Shown here piece after piece: positions 1 to 11,675 of a stretch of 64,000 bases of DNA. The number at the start of each line of letters is the position of its first letter. Positions within the stretch are counted from its first letter, which is position 1. This stretch comes from Cepaea nemoralis (taxonomy: Eukaryota; Mollusca; Gastropoda; Stylommatophora; Helicidae), in NCBI GenBank assembly GCA_014155875.1, contig JACEFZ010013214.1, forward strand, positions 1-64,000, given 5' to 3'. A program made the translations under genes and the position numbers. The notes below the pieces were generated by a model, which made no database searches, was not told where the DNA came from, and saw only the letters and a program-made list of their open reading frames with translations.

Positions 1-1559
1 AGGAGAAAGGGCAGAATTAACAGAAGATAGTAACTTAGAAGGTCCACCTATTCTGAAAGAAGAAGTCGCTGACGCTATGAAACGTATGAAGAAAGGAAAA
101 ACAGCTGGGCCAGATGAAATCACAATAGAAGAATTAGAAGTATTGGGAGAATTTGGAGTAGATATATTAACCAAAATGTTGAATGATATTTACAGCAGTG
201 GATATTTACCCAGTGATATGCTGAAATCTGTATTTATAGCTATACCAAAAAGACCAGGAGCAATTGATTGTGAAGATTTTCGTACAATTAACCTATAAAC
301 CATATCACTAAGCTTCTACTCAGAATCATAATGAGAAGAACCAAACAGAAAATAAAAATGGAAATTAGTGAAGAACAGTATGGATTTGTGGAAGGAAAGG
401 GCACAAACAATGCAATTTATACATTGCGGACACTAATAGAAAGGTCAATAGAGAAACAGAGGGACATATATTTGTGCTTCATAGATTATACTAAGGCATT
501 TGATAAAGTGAAACATGATGAACTGATTAAAATGTTGGAAGATATCAACACTGATGGAAAAGATTTAAGAATAATAAAGAATATTTACTGGAACCAAGTA
601 GCAGCAATTAAAATGGGAAATAAAGAGGGTAGTTACGAACAGATAAAGCTAGGAGTACGACAAGGGTGTGTCTTGTCACCAGATCTTTTCTCCCTGTATA
701 GCGAAGTAATAATGAGAGAGATCAAAGAGATGCCAGGAATACTAGTTGGAGGTTATAATATAAATAATATACGCTATGCAGATGACACAGTATTGGTGGC
801 GGATAATTCAATAGACCTACAACAATTATTAGACGTTGTAGTAACAGAGAGTGCAAGGAAAGGACTCAACTTGAATATCAAGAAAACAGTAACAATGGTA
901 ATATCAAAGAAAATGGTGACACCAAAATGTGACATAGAAATAGAAGGGAAAATCCTTAACCAAGTTGATAATTTTAGATACCTAGGGGCATTTATAACAT
1001 CAGATGGAAGATGTACAACAGAGATTAGGAGCAGAATAGGGCAGGCAAAAGCCGCATTTCATAAAATGAAGAGTATCTTATGCAATAAGTCACTGTCACT
1101 GAATGTAAGAAAGAGAGTGCTGAAATGCTATGTAGAACCAGTTTTGCTGTATGGCAGTGAATCTTGGAATGTAAATGAACAAATTAAGAAGAAATTAGAA
1201 GCAACAGAGATGTGGTTCCTGAGACGAATGTTGCGAATTCCTTGGACTGCCAGAGTAACTAACGACGACTGCCTGAAACAGGCTAATGAAACTAGAACAT
1301 TATATACAACAATAAGACAGAGACAAACAGCTTTCCTCGGTCATGTGATGAGAAGAGAGGCATTGGAGAACATTGTAACAACTGGAAAGATCGAGGGGAA
1401 GAGAGGCAGAGGTAGACCAAGAGAAGTGATGCTGGATGGATTGAGACGGTGGCATGGAGGAATATCAGCAGCAGAGTTGATCCAGAAAACCAAAGACCGA
1501 GATCTATGGAGAGCCATGAACGCCTACGCCAGCCGGCACGGCACTTGATGATGATGATG
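1..1559 (+). mobile_element. LINE (non-LTR retrotransposon) pol fragment, cut by window edge, one frameshift
   Basis: Reverse transcriptase and C-terminal region of a non-LTR retrotransposon, which would copy element RNA into a nicked genomic target. Frame 2 is open from base 2 to a TAA at 296-298; the same protein continues in frame 1 through 331-1548. The join near 295-300 is explained by loss of one base. Visible RT landmarks: GKTAGPDEI near the start, FIDYTKAFDKV at about 480-510, GVRQGCVLSPDLFSLY, then RYADDTVLVA (catalytic YADD) near 772-800. The C-terminus has WFLRRMLRIPW, GHVMRR and GKRGRGRPR, typical of invertebrate LINE Pol tails. The stop codon runs straight into (TGA)n at 1546-1559, so there is almost no 3' UTR. 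Endonuclease would lie left of the window. The clade is not resolved (RTE- or Jockey-like). The frameshift means this copy is probably inactive. Confidence 0.93.
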
Positions 1560-1740
1560 AAATGCCCAGTAAATCAACCTAAGGTTGAGGTTTATCGCAA
1601 TGATCTGCAACATGTTTAAATGTGTGTTGCAATGCTGAAGAAACTAGCAGCCCTAGCATGTGATCAACATCGAGCCGTCAGCTTGATTCACACCATACAG
1701 ATTATGATAATAGCCCACGTGACAGGTAGTTTTTGGTTTG

Positions 1741-1862
1741 AGCTGATGAAGGCTAGTCACTGGAACGTACTGTTTGTAATTATAATCTTGTATAGCTGAT
1801 CTACACTTCATGTTTTCTAAATGTTCTAGTTGACATTTCCACAGCATGACCACAGTTAAGCC
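1741..1862 (+). repeat. Dispersed repeat, copy 1, with hammerhead-like CTGATGA motif
   Basis: A stretch of about 120 bp that recurs at 17838-17950. Both copies begin with GCTGATGAAGGCTA, continue through an AACGT motif, and end around CACAG..CC.CAGTT. CTGATGA followed shortly by (C)GAAAC is the conserved core layout of type I hammerhead ribozymes found in Penelope-like elements; here the second box reads GGAACG, so the core would be degenerate. Assignment to a Penelope-like relic is inference. Confidence 0.4.
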
Positions 1863-1894
1863 CATGTTATTTCTCCCACTAGTAATAGTATACC

Positions 1895-2213
1895 CTTCTA
1901 AAGAAGTCTAATGTCACTAAGGCTAAGGAAATAGTCAAAGAATGCCGCTGACTGACTCCGTCTGCAATAAAAGTCTTAAATGTCCAGAGGATCGACTTCA
2001 TTGCCCCGGGTTTTATCCCATATGGCTCGGTCTCTTTCTGCAAGGCGACCTGCAGAAAGCATCCCACAAAGCACGAACTCCGTAGCTTCGGCGACAACCC
2101 CTAGGAGTCTCTGAGAAAAATGCACTCGTGAACCGAAAGACATAGCCCAGAATCGAACCCACAACCTTCGGAGGGCGAGGCAGATGGCTTGACCACTTCG
2201 CCACGAAGACTCC
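1895..2213 (-). mobile_element. tRNA-derived SINE
   Basis: On the minus strand the element starts with a tRNA-like head. The A box TGGCGAAGTGG (2193-2203) and B box GGTTCGATTCT (2150-2160) are at normal spacing for an internal RNA polymerase III promoter. The head is followed by about 220 bp of non-tRNA body ending near 1895. No convincing target duplication or A-rich tail was seen, so both ends are approximate. No protein is encoded; transposition would depend on a LINE. Confidence 0.75.
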
Positions 2214-2640
2214 ATCTGCAGTATCACGTGATAAGTTTCTGTCGTGTCTGCTGTGCGCCTTTAAACGGGTTTAGATGAGCCATGTTGAATGCATACAGTA
2301 AGTTGACTGTGTGCGACATTCGCGCAATTGTTTCATTACATGCCGGTCCTTCACCTGTCTCTGCACAGAGTCGCCATCTTTATCTGCCGTTGTAGCTAAA
2401 TGTAAAGGCTTCCTGTATTCGCTCCATTGGCTGACAATTGCAACATACAAACAAACATTCTCGGACTTTTTACAACAGACTTGCATAAGCCTTGACATAA
2501 ACAAATGCCTGCCAATTTAAATCAACATTGTTTCTCAAACGTTTATTTCAAACAAAGCAATGTATATTTACAAGGTGTAATGTGCGTTTCTTTTGTTTGT
2601 GTATATCACAGAGCGTTGCCGTTTGTTAGTGTTGAGTGTC
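2214..2640. other. No gene recognised
   Basis: No coding, RNA-gene or tandem-repeat signal was found here. A short stretch around 2555-2590 (TATTTACAAGGTGTAATGTG) resembles 16067-16090, so part of it is probably an old dispersed repeat. Confidence 0.4.
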
Positions 2641-2763
2641 ACACGTGTGAATAAAACAAATACATACATATACATTTATGATAATATGACATGTAATGTA
2701 TCACATAGTGCATGTACACAAGTATTCCTTGCATATGCTTAATTCCCATCTCCACAAGCGGAA

Positions 2764-3445
<682 letters not shown>

Positions 3446-3584
3446 GTTGAATTGCATCACTAATTTTTAAGTTACAAAATGTATATGTACAATTTTTCCC
3501 CATTTTCTTTACAATTTTGCGACAATGCTCACGACAATCGTCACTGTATGTGTGTATAAAGTGTGGGAGTTTGATTATAATAGT

Positions 3585-5285
3585 AGGTTGGGGGTGGGGA
3601 TGTGTGTGTGGGTGGATTCGTGATGTGTGTGGGTGGGTTCAGGATGTGTGGGTGGGCAGGGTGGGATTGTGTGGGTGGGTGGGGGATTTGTGTGTGGGTA
3701 CTTGCAGAATGTATGGGTTGGCGGGGAGATGTGTGTGTGTGGGTGGGGATGTGTGTTTGGCTAGGTGGCTGTGGGTGAGTGGGTGGAGGAGGATATGTGG
3801 GTGGATGATTGATGGTGGTAATGGGATGGGTGGGGGATATATGTGTGGGTGGGGAGATGTGGATGTGAGGATATGTGGTGGGTAGGAGATGTGTGCAGGT
3901 GGGGGTGGTTGTGGGTTTGGGGACGTGTGTGTGGGTGAGGGATGTGTATGGGTGTGGGATGTTTGGGTGGATGGGTGGAGAGTGTGTGTGTGGGTGAGAG
4001 ATGTGTGGGTGAATGTGTGTGGGGGGTGTTTGTGGGTTGGGGGAGGGTGCGTGATGGGTGTGGGTGATGGATTTGGGGATGTGTGTGTGGGTGGGAGATA
4101 TGTCTGGCTGGGTGGGGGTGTGTGTAGATAGTGAGGGTGATTGTAGTTTGGGGATGTGTGGATGGGTAGGAGATGTGTGAGGAGATGTGTGTGTGGGTGA
4201 GGGATGTGTCTTTGGGGTGGGCGTGGTGTTGTGTGGGAGGAGAGCTGGAAGTGGATAAAGGATGTGTGTGTAGGTGGGTGGGGGTTATGTTGGGTGTGCG
4301 GGTTGGTGAAGGATGTGTGTTTAGATAGGTGATTGGGGTATGTGAGTGTGGGTGGGTAGATAGGAGATGTGTGTGTTGATGAGTGGGTGAGGGATGTGTG
4401 GGTGTTAGTGGTTGAGGGATAAGTACGTGTGTCTAGGAATGTGTGAGGGGATGAGTATATGGGTTGGGGATGTGTGTGTGGGTTGTGCATGGATGGGAGG
4501 TGTGTGTTTGTGAATGGGGGATGTGTTGGTGGGGGGGATGTATGTGAGGGATGTGTGTATGGGTGGGGAGATTGTGCGTGGGTGGGGATGTGTGTGTATA
4601 TGGGTAGGGGTGTGTGGTTAAGGGATGTGTGGCTGGGGGATGGGTGGGTGGAGGATGTGTGGTTGGGTGGAGGATGTGTGGGTGGGTGATTGTATATGAG
4701 TAAGGGTGTGTGGTTAAGGGATGTTTGGTTGGGGGATGGGTGGGTAGAGGATGTGTGGGTGGGTAGAGGATATGAGGGTGGGTGAGTGTGTGTAGGTTAG
4801 GAGATGGTGGGGTATGTTTGTAGGGGTGGGCTCGGGATCTGTGAGTGGGCTGGGGGAGGTGGGAGATTATGTGGGTGGGTTTGAAATTTGTGTGTGGGTA
4901 GGTGTGGGATATGTGAGTTGACGGGGAGATGTGTGTGTGTGTGTGCGTGGGGGATGTGTGGCTGAGGAATGTGTGTTTGGCTGGGTGGTTGGAGGTGTGT
5001 GGGCGGAGGAGGATATGTGGGTGAGTGATTGTTGGTGGGTAATGGGACGGGTAGAGGATATGTGAGTGGGTGGGGAGATGTGTGTCGGTGGTGTGGGGGG
5101 ATGTGTGAGTTGGGGAATGTATGTGTGCTTGGGGTGTGGGTGGATGGGATGTGTGGTGGGTGAGAGGTGTGTGTGGGTGGGGAGATGTGTAGGTGTAGGG
5201 ATGTGGTGGATGGGTGGGGGCATGTATGTGTGTGTGGGTTATGTGTGTGGTTGGGTGGAGGTGTTGGAGTGAATGGGGGATGTGT
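3585..5285. repeat. Degenerate G-rich minisatellite (GGGTGGGGGATGTGTG-like)
   Basis: About 1.7 kb of imperfect repeats built from GTGTG, GGGTGG and GGGGATGTGTG words. G and T dominate the plus strand and C is almost absent. The many closely spaced G runs could form quadruplexes (inference). Cys/Gly/Val-rich and His/Pro/Thr-rich ORFs on the two strands arise from composition alone. Confidence 0.93.
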
Positions 5286-5453
5286 CACATAACATAGTAA
5301 TATGCATTGTTTATGTTTACAAAAGTCATGTGACTATGTTTTTTCCTATGCACTGTTGATGAAAGAAAGATGAATGATTGGAAGGGCCGAATGTAAGACG
5401 GGCCTGCGTGCCCAATTTGTTACCCTTTGAAAATAAAGTCTGTTCGTTCGTTT

Positions 5454-5454
<1 letters not shown>

Positions 5455-5531
<77 letters not shown>
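5455..5531. repeat. (CT)n microsatellite
   Basis: Uninterrupted CT run directly after the TTCG-type tail of composite copy 1. Confidence 0.95.
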
Positions 5532-5534
<3 letters not shown>

Positions 5535-5849
5535 AAATTCTATCACCTGCAAAAATTTTGTTGTTTCATGTTGTTGTTTATTTTGGTGGGTTTCCTTAGT
5601 CCCACTATGCACGTTTTAGCACACAGTGGTTCACCAAGACCCACTGCCATTGTTAGTGGACTGTGAGGAGTTGTAAAGCCCCCCCCCTCCCACAATATAT
5701 TTCATTTAGCACATTCAAATATAATAATAAGAAAGTAATAATCATGATAGCAGTAATAATAATAATAATAATCATAATATAAAACTAAGATTATTAACAC
5801 CATAAATAAACACATTTACAGTTGTGATGTCTTTTATGTTTAAATCGAG
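5532..5849. other. AT-rich spacer, no gene recognised
   Basis: Contains a poly-C tract near 5681-5692 and an (AAT)n stretch near 5750-5775. Repeated in unit B at about 10551-10869. Confidence 0.6.
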
Positions 5850-6340
5850 TTATTTGCTTCTTCTGTAATATGTGCTGTTTTCAGGCAAATCTTTTACGGG
5901 ATTTTGCGCATGCGGGGCTAAGATTAGAATGTCTGAGACTTTTTGTTGATAAAATTGTTGGACAATTTCTTTGTTTAAAGTTCTGTAATTGTATAATGCT
6001 TTGTTTCTTAATGTGCATACAAGATTTCTGTACTCTGCCAATAGAACAAGTAGCTTTGTGTGGATGTCTTCTGTGAGGTAAGGAATGGACTTTATCATGA
6101 TTGCTTTGTAAATATCTGTTCTTTGTTTCATATGGGTGTTTAGGATGTTTTGGAGATTTCTTGTTGGCAGGATTGTGTTGCATTCGTAATAGATGTGCTC
6201 TTCTGTTTCTTGGACATTCCGTCTTACAAAGCTGACACTGTAGTATTTGTTTTGTTACTTTTTGCTGTTCTCTCTGTTGTTGATGTCATGTTGTAAATAA
6301 TCCTATATGTAACTTTCCCTGCTTTTGATGTAATCTGCTT
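5850..6340 (-). pseudogene. LINE Pol C-terminal remnant with zinc-binding motif
   Basis: On the minus strand two overlapping frames together give a C-x2-C (CQLCK) followed by EEHIYYEC, the layout of the zinc-binding segment seen at the end of many non-LTR Pol proteins. About 85 further residues follow to a stop near 5850. At least one frameshift lies near 6220. No RT core is present, so this is a 5'-truncated remnant. It is repeated almost unchanged at 10869-11360 in unit B. Its clade cannot be named from this piece. Confidence 0.55.
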
Positions 6341-6432
6341 ATTGTGAATATTCGAGAAAATTTCGGTGTAATATTTTATGAAATATCTATGCCCTCTTTT
6401 AATTCTGAGATGTATTGGAGTTGCTTGGCTTC

Positions 6433-6656
6433 TTCTTCTTTTTCTTCAGAATTCCGAGCCATTGAGGTTCTTTGCTGCAGATACAAGCCGTCTCCATTCG
6501 TCTCTCTGGTTGACCTTCTCTTGCCAGTCGCTGATTCCAAGTGCTTGTAGGTCTGTATGTATATTATCTCTCCACCGTCTTCTTGGTCTACCTCGGGGTC
6601 TACAGTCATTTATTTCCTGAGTGTAAGCGAGTTTTATTTCCCTATTATCTTCCATA
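6433..6656 (-). mobile_element. RTE-type LINE 3' fragment
   Basis: The minus-strand peptide contains YTQEINDCRPRGRPRRRWRDN and ends with AAKNLNGSEF. This matches the C-terminus of the nearly complete RTE-type element at 38248-41483. A (GAA)n-type tail (6433-6452 on this strand) marks its 3' end. The match stops abruptly at 6656, so it is a short 5'-truncated insertion of about 220 bp. The same fragment is repeated at 11452-11675. Confidence 0.85.
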
Positions 6657-8912
6657 CACTGTCCCTGATACTCAAGAAAACAGCCAAGAAGTGGCTCGTT
6701 GAAGATAGAATATATCTATATAGATTTGGCTGTACTTGGTATCACCAGAAGTGAGAAAGGAGGAGTTAAGCTATGTAACGTAATCTGGTTACTTATGACT
6801 GCATAGGCAAGGCCCCTCCCTGACATAACTTCCTACTTCTGGACAATATGTGTGAACCCCCACTAAATGATACAAAATGTGTGTACTTATTTAAGCTACA
6901 CAAACATTTATAGACATTTAGAATTTATAAGGACAACTGAGTTTAAAATACAACAACTGTGTTTATTATTTCTAGTCTTGATGATCATATGATGATGATG
7001 ATTATATTATGGTATACGTAACTCATTTGGCTGAAAAGCTCAGAAGCACATAGGTCATGCTTCCCCCAGTGAGACGCAGTTCACTGTCAGATTGAAGGAG
7101 TCCAAAGTGGTCCCTTCACAAGGCTAAGTCACTTCCTGATATGGGTTGTTGACTGTCCATTGCTCCTAAGAGATCTGGAATGAAACGAACGGAGATGGGT
7201 AGTATCTACGTCTACACATCTCAAACACATATGTCTATACATTCATATAAACATACATTCAAGTCATAATATATGATGGTATGATGATATATGATGGCAT
7301 GTTACATAAACATATATCAGTTCTAAATAAATAAATATATATGTATATATTCACAAAACTATTTAGAACATCTATAGCTTAAAACATACATATTCACATA
7401 CATTTATGTAATGCAGTGTTTCCCATATAAGTTCACCTCACTTTTTCCCTTTATGATTCATTCATTCCGTCTTGTCGGAAGGACTGGTCGCACAGTACCT
7501 GTCAAACATTAAATGCCTTCCCTGAATCTGTCTGGGATATTGAAAGTCCTAAGTCATGTCTGTCCTCATGCAGACATCATGCAGACAAGGTGAACTGGTG
7601 CCATTCCTCACACCAAGGGGTTTCACCACAATCTTGGTAGGCACTCAAAGTGTTGGTCCAAATAATCAATGTTAATTGGACACTATCAAGAGACTGGTAG
7701 CTCTCAGGAATTTCTCCTAAGTAGTCAGTCTCCAAAATGTTTAACATCATACAGGATGAATCTAAATGTATCTCCTGTACATGAATAAGCCACACACTCA
7801 TGTAGCTTGGATAATGGATTTCTCCAAATTATCGCATATAACAAATCAGACAACCAAGTGGTGAATGAAAGAAGAAGATAGTTCTCAGTGAAATCGTAAA
7901 GCTAGAACTGGAACATTAAGTACAAAGAAAATCCACGAGTGTAAAGTTTTGGAGAATATGTAAAAACAGGAAACTACACAAGCCTTCAGACTAGCAGACA
8001 ACTAATCAGAATAATGGTATACCTGGTTATAGCTAGGAAATTCCATCATAATACTTCGTACAGAAGTCCAACAGAACGAAATGACAATATTTCTCCAGTA
8101 GATATCCTAAGAATGCTATTGTGAATGTGTCTGAAGTCTTGCTGGCCATGCATGTAGTTTTATTCTCTTCATCCCTGGCTAGTTTCCACGTTGGCTAATT
8201 AATATATCCCCTATTAATTAACTCCGCCTATTCTATTTCATGTAGGCTGAGTTACCGAGATGGATTAAGTCCCAAGTTCTTTTCACCCCTCCTCCTTTCC
8301 TGTGGACGGTAGTTTCATTTGTCAATCAAATTGACCGATACCCCGCCACATTCCTGAAACAATGAATTGGCCCCTGCAACAGACGTTGCGTCATACCTAC
8401 ATTCCAATCTGCGTTAACACCAGCCTTCCTGGGTTGCTGGCAAAAATGTGTCAGCCATGTGTTCCTACTTTGCCGCCGTATTGCGGGTAGGTGTTAAGCC
8501 TGCATTATATTGCCGTCTTTGGATCACACGGGTTTTCCCCTGAGTAGCACTGCCATGTATTATTTCAGACGGGTCTGTCTGACCCTCTTATCTCCCATTC
8601 TGCCGTGGCTGGTTCACACGTTAGGTCATGTTAACCGTAAGGTGTTAGGTGTCAGTCCCTATTCCAACCGCAGGATTGTAAACTAACACGTCAATCTCAA
8701 CTGACTGGCTCCGTGAGGTATCAACGCCGTCCCCAGCCCAGATTTCACACTTTGCCGTCTTTATCTTCCCTTGTACTGAAAACAGCGAGTTTCCAACCTT
8801 TGATAACGCCCGCCGACTGGTGCCGTGGTGTCTGGGTTTTACGTTTAATCTGGACATCAAAGCTTTCTCAGACCTAGCATTACAGAAATGATGGGGCGTG
8901 CGTGGTCAAAAT
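6657..8912. other. Unassigned repeat-like DNA, no coding region
   Basis: No gene was recognised. 6990-7440 holds (TGA)n, a TATATG-rich stretch and CATA-rich sequence. 8130-8910 is visibly GC-richer than its surroundings, with recurrent GCCGTC words, and could be part of an unrecognised mobile element. The entire stretch is repeated at about 11676-13934. Confidence 0.45.
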
Positions 8913-10480
8913 GGATATGTGGTGGGTAGGAGATGTGTGCAGGTGGGGGTGGTTGTGGGTTTGGGGACGTGTGTGTGGGTGAGGGATGTGTATGGGTGTG
9001 GGATGTTTGGGTGGATGGGTGGAGAGTGTGTGTGTGGGTGAGAGATGTGTGGGTGAATGTGTGTGGGGGGTGTTTGTGGATTGGGGGAGGGTGCGTGATG
9101 GGTGTGGGTGATGGATTTGGGGATGTGTGTGTGGGTGGGAGATATGTCTGGCTGGGTGGGGGTGTGTGTAGATAGTGAGGGTGATTGTAGTTTGGGGATG
9201 TGTGGATGGGTAGGAGATGTGTGAGGAGATGTGTGTGTGGGTGAGGGATGTGTCTTTGGGGTGGGCGTGGTGTTGTGTGGGAGGAGAGCTGGAAGTGGAT
9301 AAAGGATGTGTGTGTAGGTGGGTGGGGGTTATGTTGGGTGTGCGGGTTGGTGAAGGATGTGTGTTTAGATAGGTGATTGGGGTATGTGAGTGTGGGTGGG
9401 TAGATAGGAGATGTGTGTGTTGATGAGTGGGTGAGGGATGTGTGGGTGTTAGTGGTTGAGGGATAAGTACGTGTGTCTAGGAATGTGTGAGGGGATGAGT
9501 ATATGGGTTGGGGATGTGTGTGTGGGTTGTGCATGGATGGGAGGTGTGTGTTTGTGAATGGGGGATGTGTTGGTGGGTGGGATGTATGTGAGGGATGTGT
9601 GTATGGGTGGGGAGATTGTGCGTGGGTGGGGATGTGTGTGTATACGGGTAGGGGTGTGTGGTTAAGGGATGTGTGGCTGGGGGATGGGTGGGTGGAGGAT
9701 GTGTGGTTGGGTGGAGGATGTGTGGGTGGGTGACTGTATATGAGTAAGGGTGTGTGGTTAAGGGATATTTGGTTGGGTAGAGGATGTGTGGGTGGGTAGA
9801 GGATATGAGGGTGGGTGAGTGTGTGTAGGTTAGGAGATGGTGGGGTATGTTTGTAGGGGTGGGCTCGGGATCTGTGAGTGGGCTGGGGGAGGTGGGAGAT
9901 TATGTGGGTGGGTTTGAAATTTGTGTGTGGGTAGGTGTGGGATATGTGAGTTGACGGGGAGATGTGTGTGTGTGTGCGTGGGGGATGTGTGGCTGAGGAA
10001 TGTGTGTTTGGCTGGGTGGTTGGAGGTGTGTGGGCGGAGGAGGATATGTGGGTGAGTGATTGTTGGTGGGTAATGGGACGGGTAGAGGATATGTGAGTGG
10101 GTGGGGAGATGTGTGTAGGTGGGTGGGGGATGTGTGAGTTGGGGAATGTATGTGTGCTTGGGGTGTGGGTGGATGGGATGTGTGGTGGGTGAGAGGTGTG
10201 TGTTGGTGGGGAGATGTGTAGGTGTAGGGATGTGGTGGATGGGTGGGGGCATGTATGTGTGTGGGTTATGTGTGTGGTTGGGTGGAGGTGTTGGAGTGAA
10301 TGGGGGATGTGTCACATAACATAGTAATATGCATTGTTTATGTTTACAAAAGTCATGTGACAATGTTTTTTCCTATGCACTGTTGATGAAAGAAAGATGA
10401 ATGATTGGAAGGGCCGAATGTAAGACGGGCCTGCGTGCCCAATTTGTTACCCTTTGAAAATAAAGTCTGTTCGTTCGTTT

Positions 10481-10550
<70 letters not shown>
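8913..10550 (+). mobile_element. Composite element copy 2 (within unit B, 5'-truncated)
   Basis: G-rich minisatellite (8913-10312), conserved 3' block (10313-10481, AATAAA at 10459-10464) and (CT)n (10482-10550). It lacks the upstream CT/GA cluster because the duplication breakpoint lies inside the minisatellite. It is therefore a secondary copy made by segmental duplication, not by its own insertion. Confidence 0.85.
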
Positions 10551-10553
<3 letters not shown>

Positions 10554-10868
10554 AAATTCTATCACCTGCAAAAATTTTGTTGTTTCATGTTGTTGTTTAT
10601 TTTGGTGGGTTCCTTAGTCCCACTATGCACGTTTTAGCACACAGTGGTTCACCAAGACCCACTGCCATTGTTAGTGGACTGTGAGGAGTTGTAAAGCCCC
10701 CCCCCCCCCCCACAATATATTTCATTTAGCACATTCAAATATAATAATAAGAAAGTAATAATCATGATAGCAGTAATAATAATAATAATAATCATAATAT
10801 AAAATTAAGATTATTAACACCATAAATAAACACATTTACAGTTGTGATGTCTTTTATGTTTAAATCGA

Positions 10869-11360
10869 GTTATTTGCTTCTTCTGTAATATGTGCTGTTT
10901 TCAGGCAAATCTTTTACGGGATTTGCGCATGCGGGGCTAAGATTAGAATGTCTGAGACTTTTTGTTGATAAAATTGTTGGACAATTTCTTTGTTTAAAGT
11001 TCTGTAATTGTATAATGCTTTGTTTCTTAATGTGCATACAAGATTTCTGTACTCTGCCAATAGAACAAGTAGCTTTGTGTGGATGTCTTCTGTGAGGTAA
11101 GGAATGGACTTTATCATGATTGCTTTGTAAATATCTGTTCTTTGTTTCATATGGGTGTTTAGGATGTTTTGGAGATTTCTTGTTGGCAGGATTGTGTTGC
11201 ATTCGTAATAGATGTGCTCTTCTGTTTCTTGGACATTCCGTCTTACAAAGCTGACACTGTAGTATTTGTTTTGTTACTTTTTGCTGTTCTCTCTGTTGTT
11301 GATGTCATGTTGTAAATAATCCTATATGTAACTTCCCCTGCTTTTGATGTAATCTGCTTA
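10869..11360 (-). pseudogene. LINE Pol C-terminal remnant, duplicate
   Basis: Unit B copy of 5850-6340, with the same EEHIYYEC motif. A single-base length difference near 10920 alters the C-terminal frame relative to unit A. Confidence 0.55.
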
Positions 11361-11451
11361 TTGTGAATATTCGAGAAAATTTCGGTGTAATATTTTATGA
11401 AATATCTATGCCCTCTTTTAATTCTGAGATGTATTGGAGTTGCTTGGCTTC

Positions 11452-11675
11452 TTCTTCTTTTTCTTCAGAATTCCGAGCCATTGAGGTTCTTTGCTGCAGA
11501 TACAAGCCGTCTCCATTCGTCTCTCTGGTTGACCTTCTCTTGCCAGTCGCTGATTCCAAGTGCTTGTAGGTCTGTATGTATATTATCTCTCCACCGTCTT
11601 CTTGGTCTACCTCGGGGTCTACAGTCATTTATTTCCTGAGTGTAAGCGAGTTTTATTTCCCTATTATCTTCCATA
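11452..11675 (-). mobile_element. RTE-type LINE 3' fragment, duplicate
   Basis: Unit B copy of 6433-6656. The translated C-terminus is unchanged. Confidence 0.85.

Larger units (their letters stand above)
3869..8912 (+). repeat. Direct duplication, unit A (~5.04 kb)
   Basis: Bases 3869-8912 recur head-to-tail as 8913-13934. The copy-to-copy offset is 5044 at the left and 5019-5022 further right because of indels in microsatellites. The shared right edge ends at GTCAAAATG (8905-8913 and about 13926-13934). At the junction, GTCAAAATG is joined directly to GATATGTGG from the middle of the minisatellite, so the breakpoint has little or no homology. Identity looks above 99% by eye. Confidence 0.93.

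Noticed and set aside
3639..5288. Long ORFs on both strands in the G-rich array (also 8857-10363)
   Set aside because: Stop codons are rare in this composition; the sequences follow the repeat unit and show no domain.
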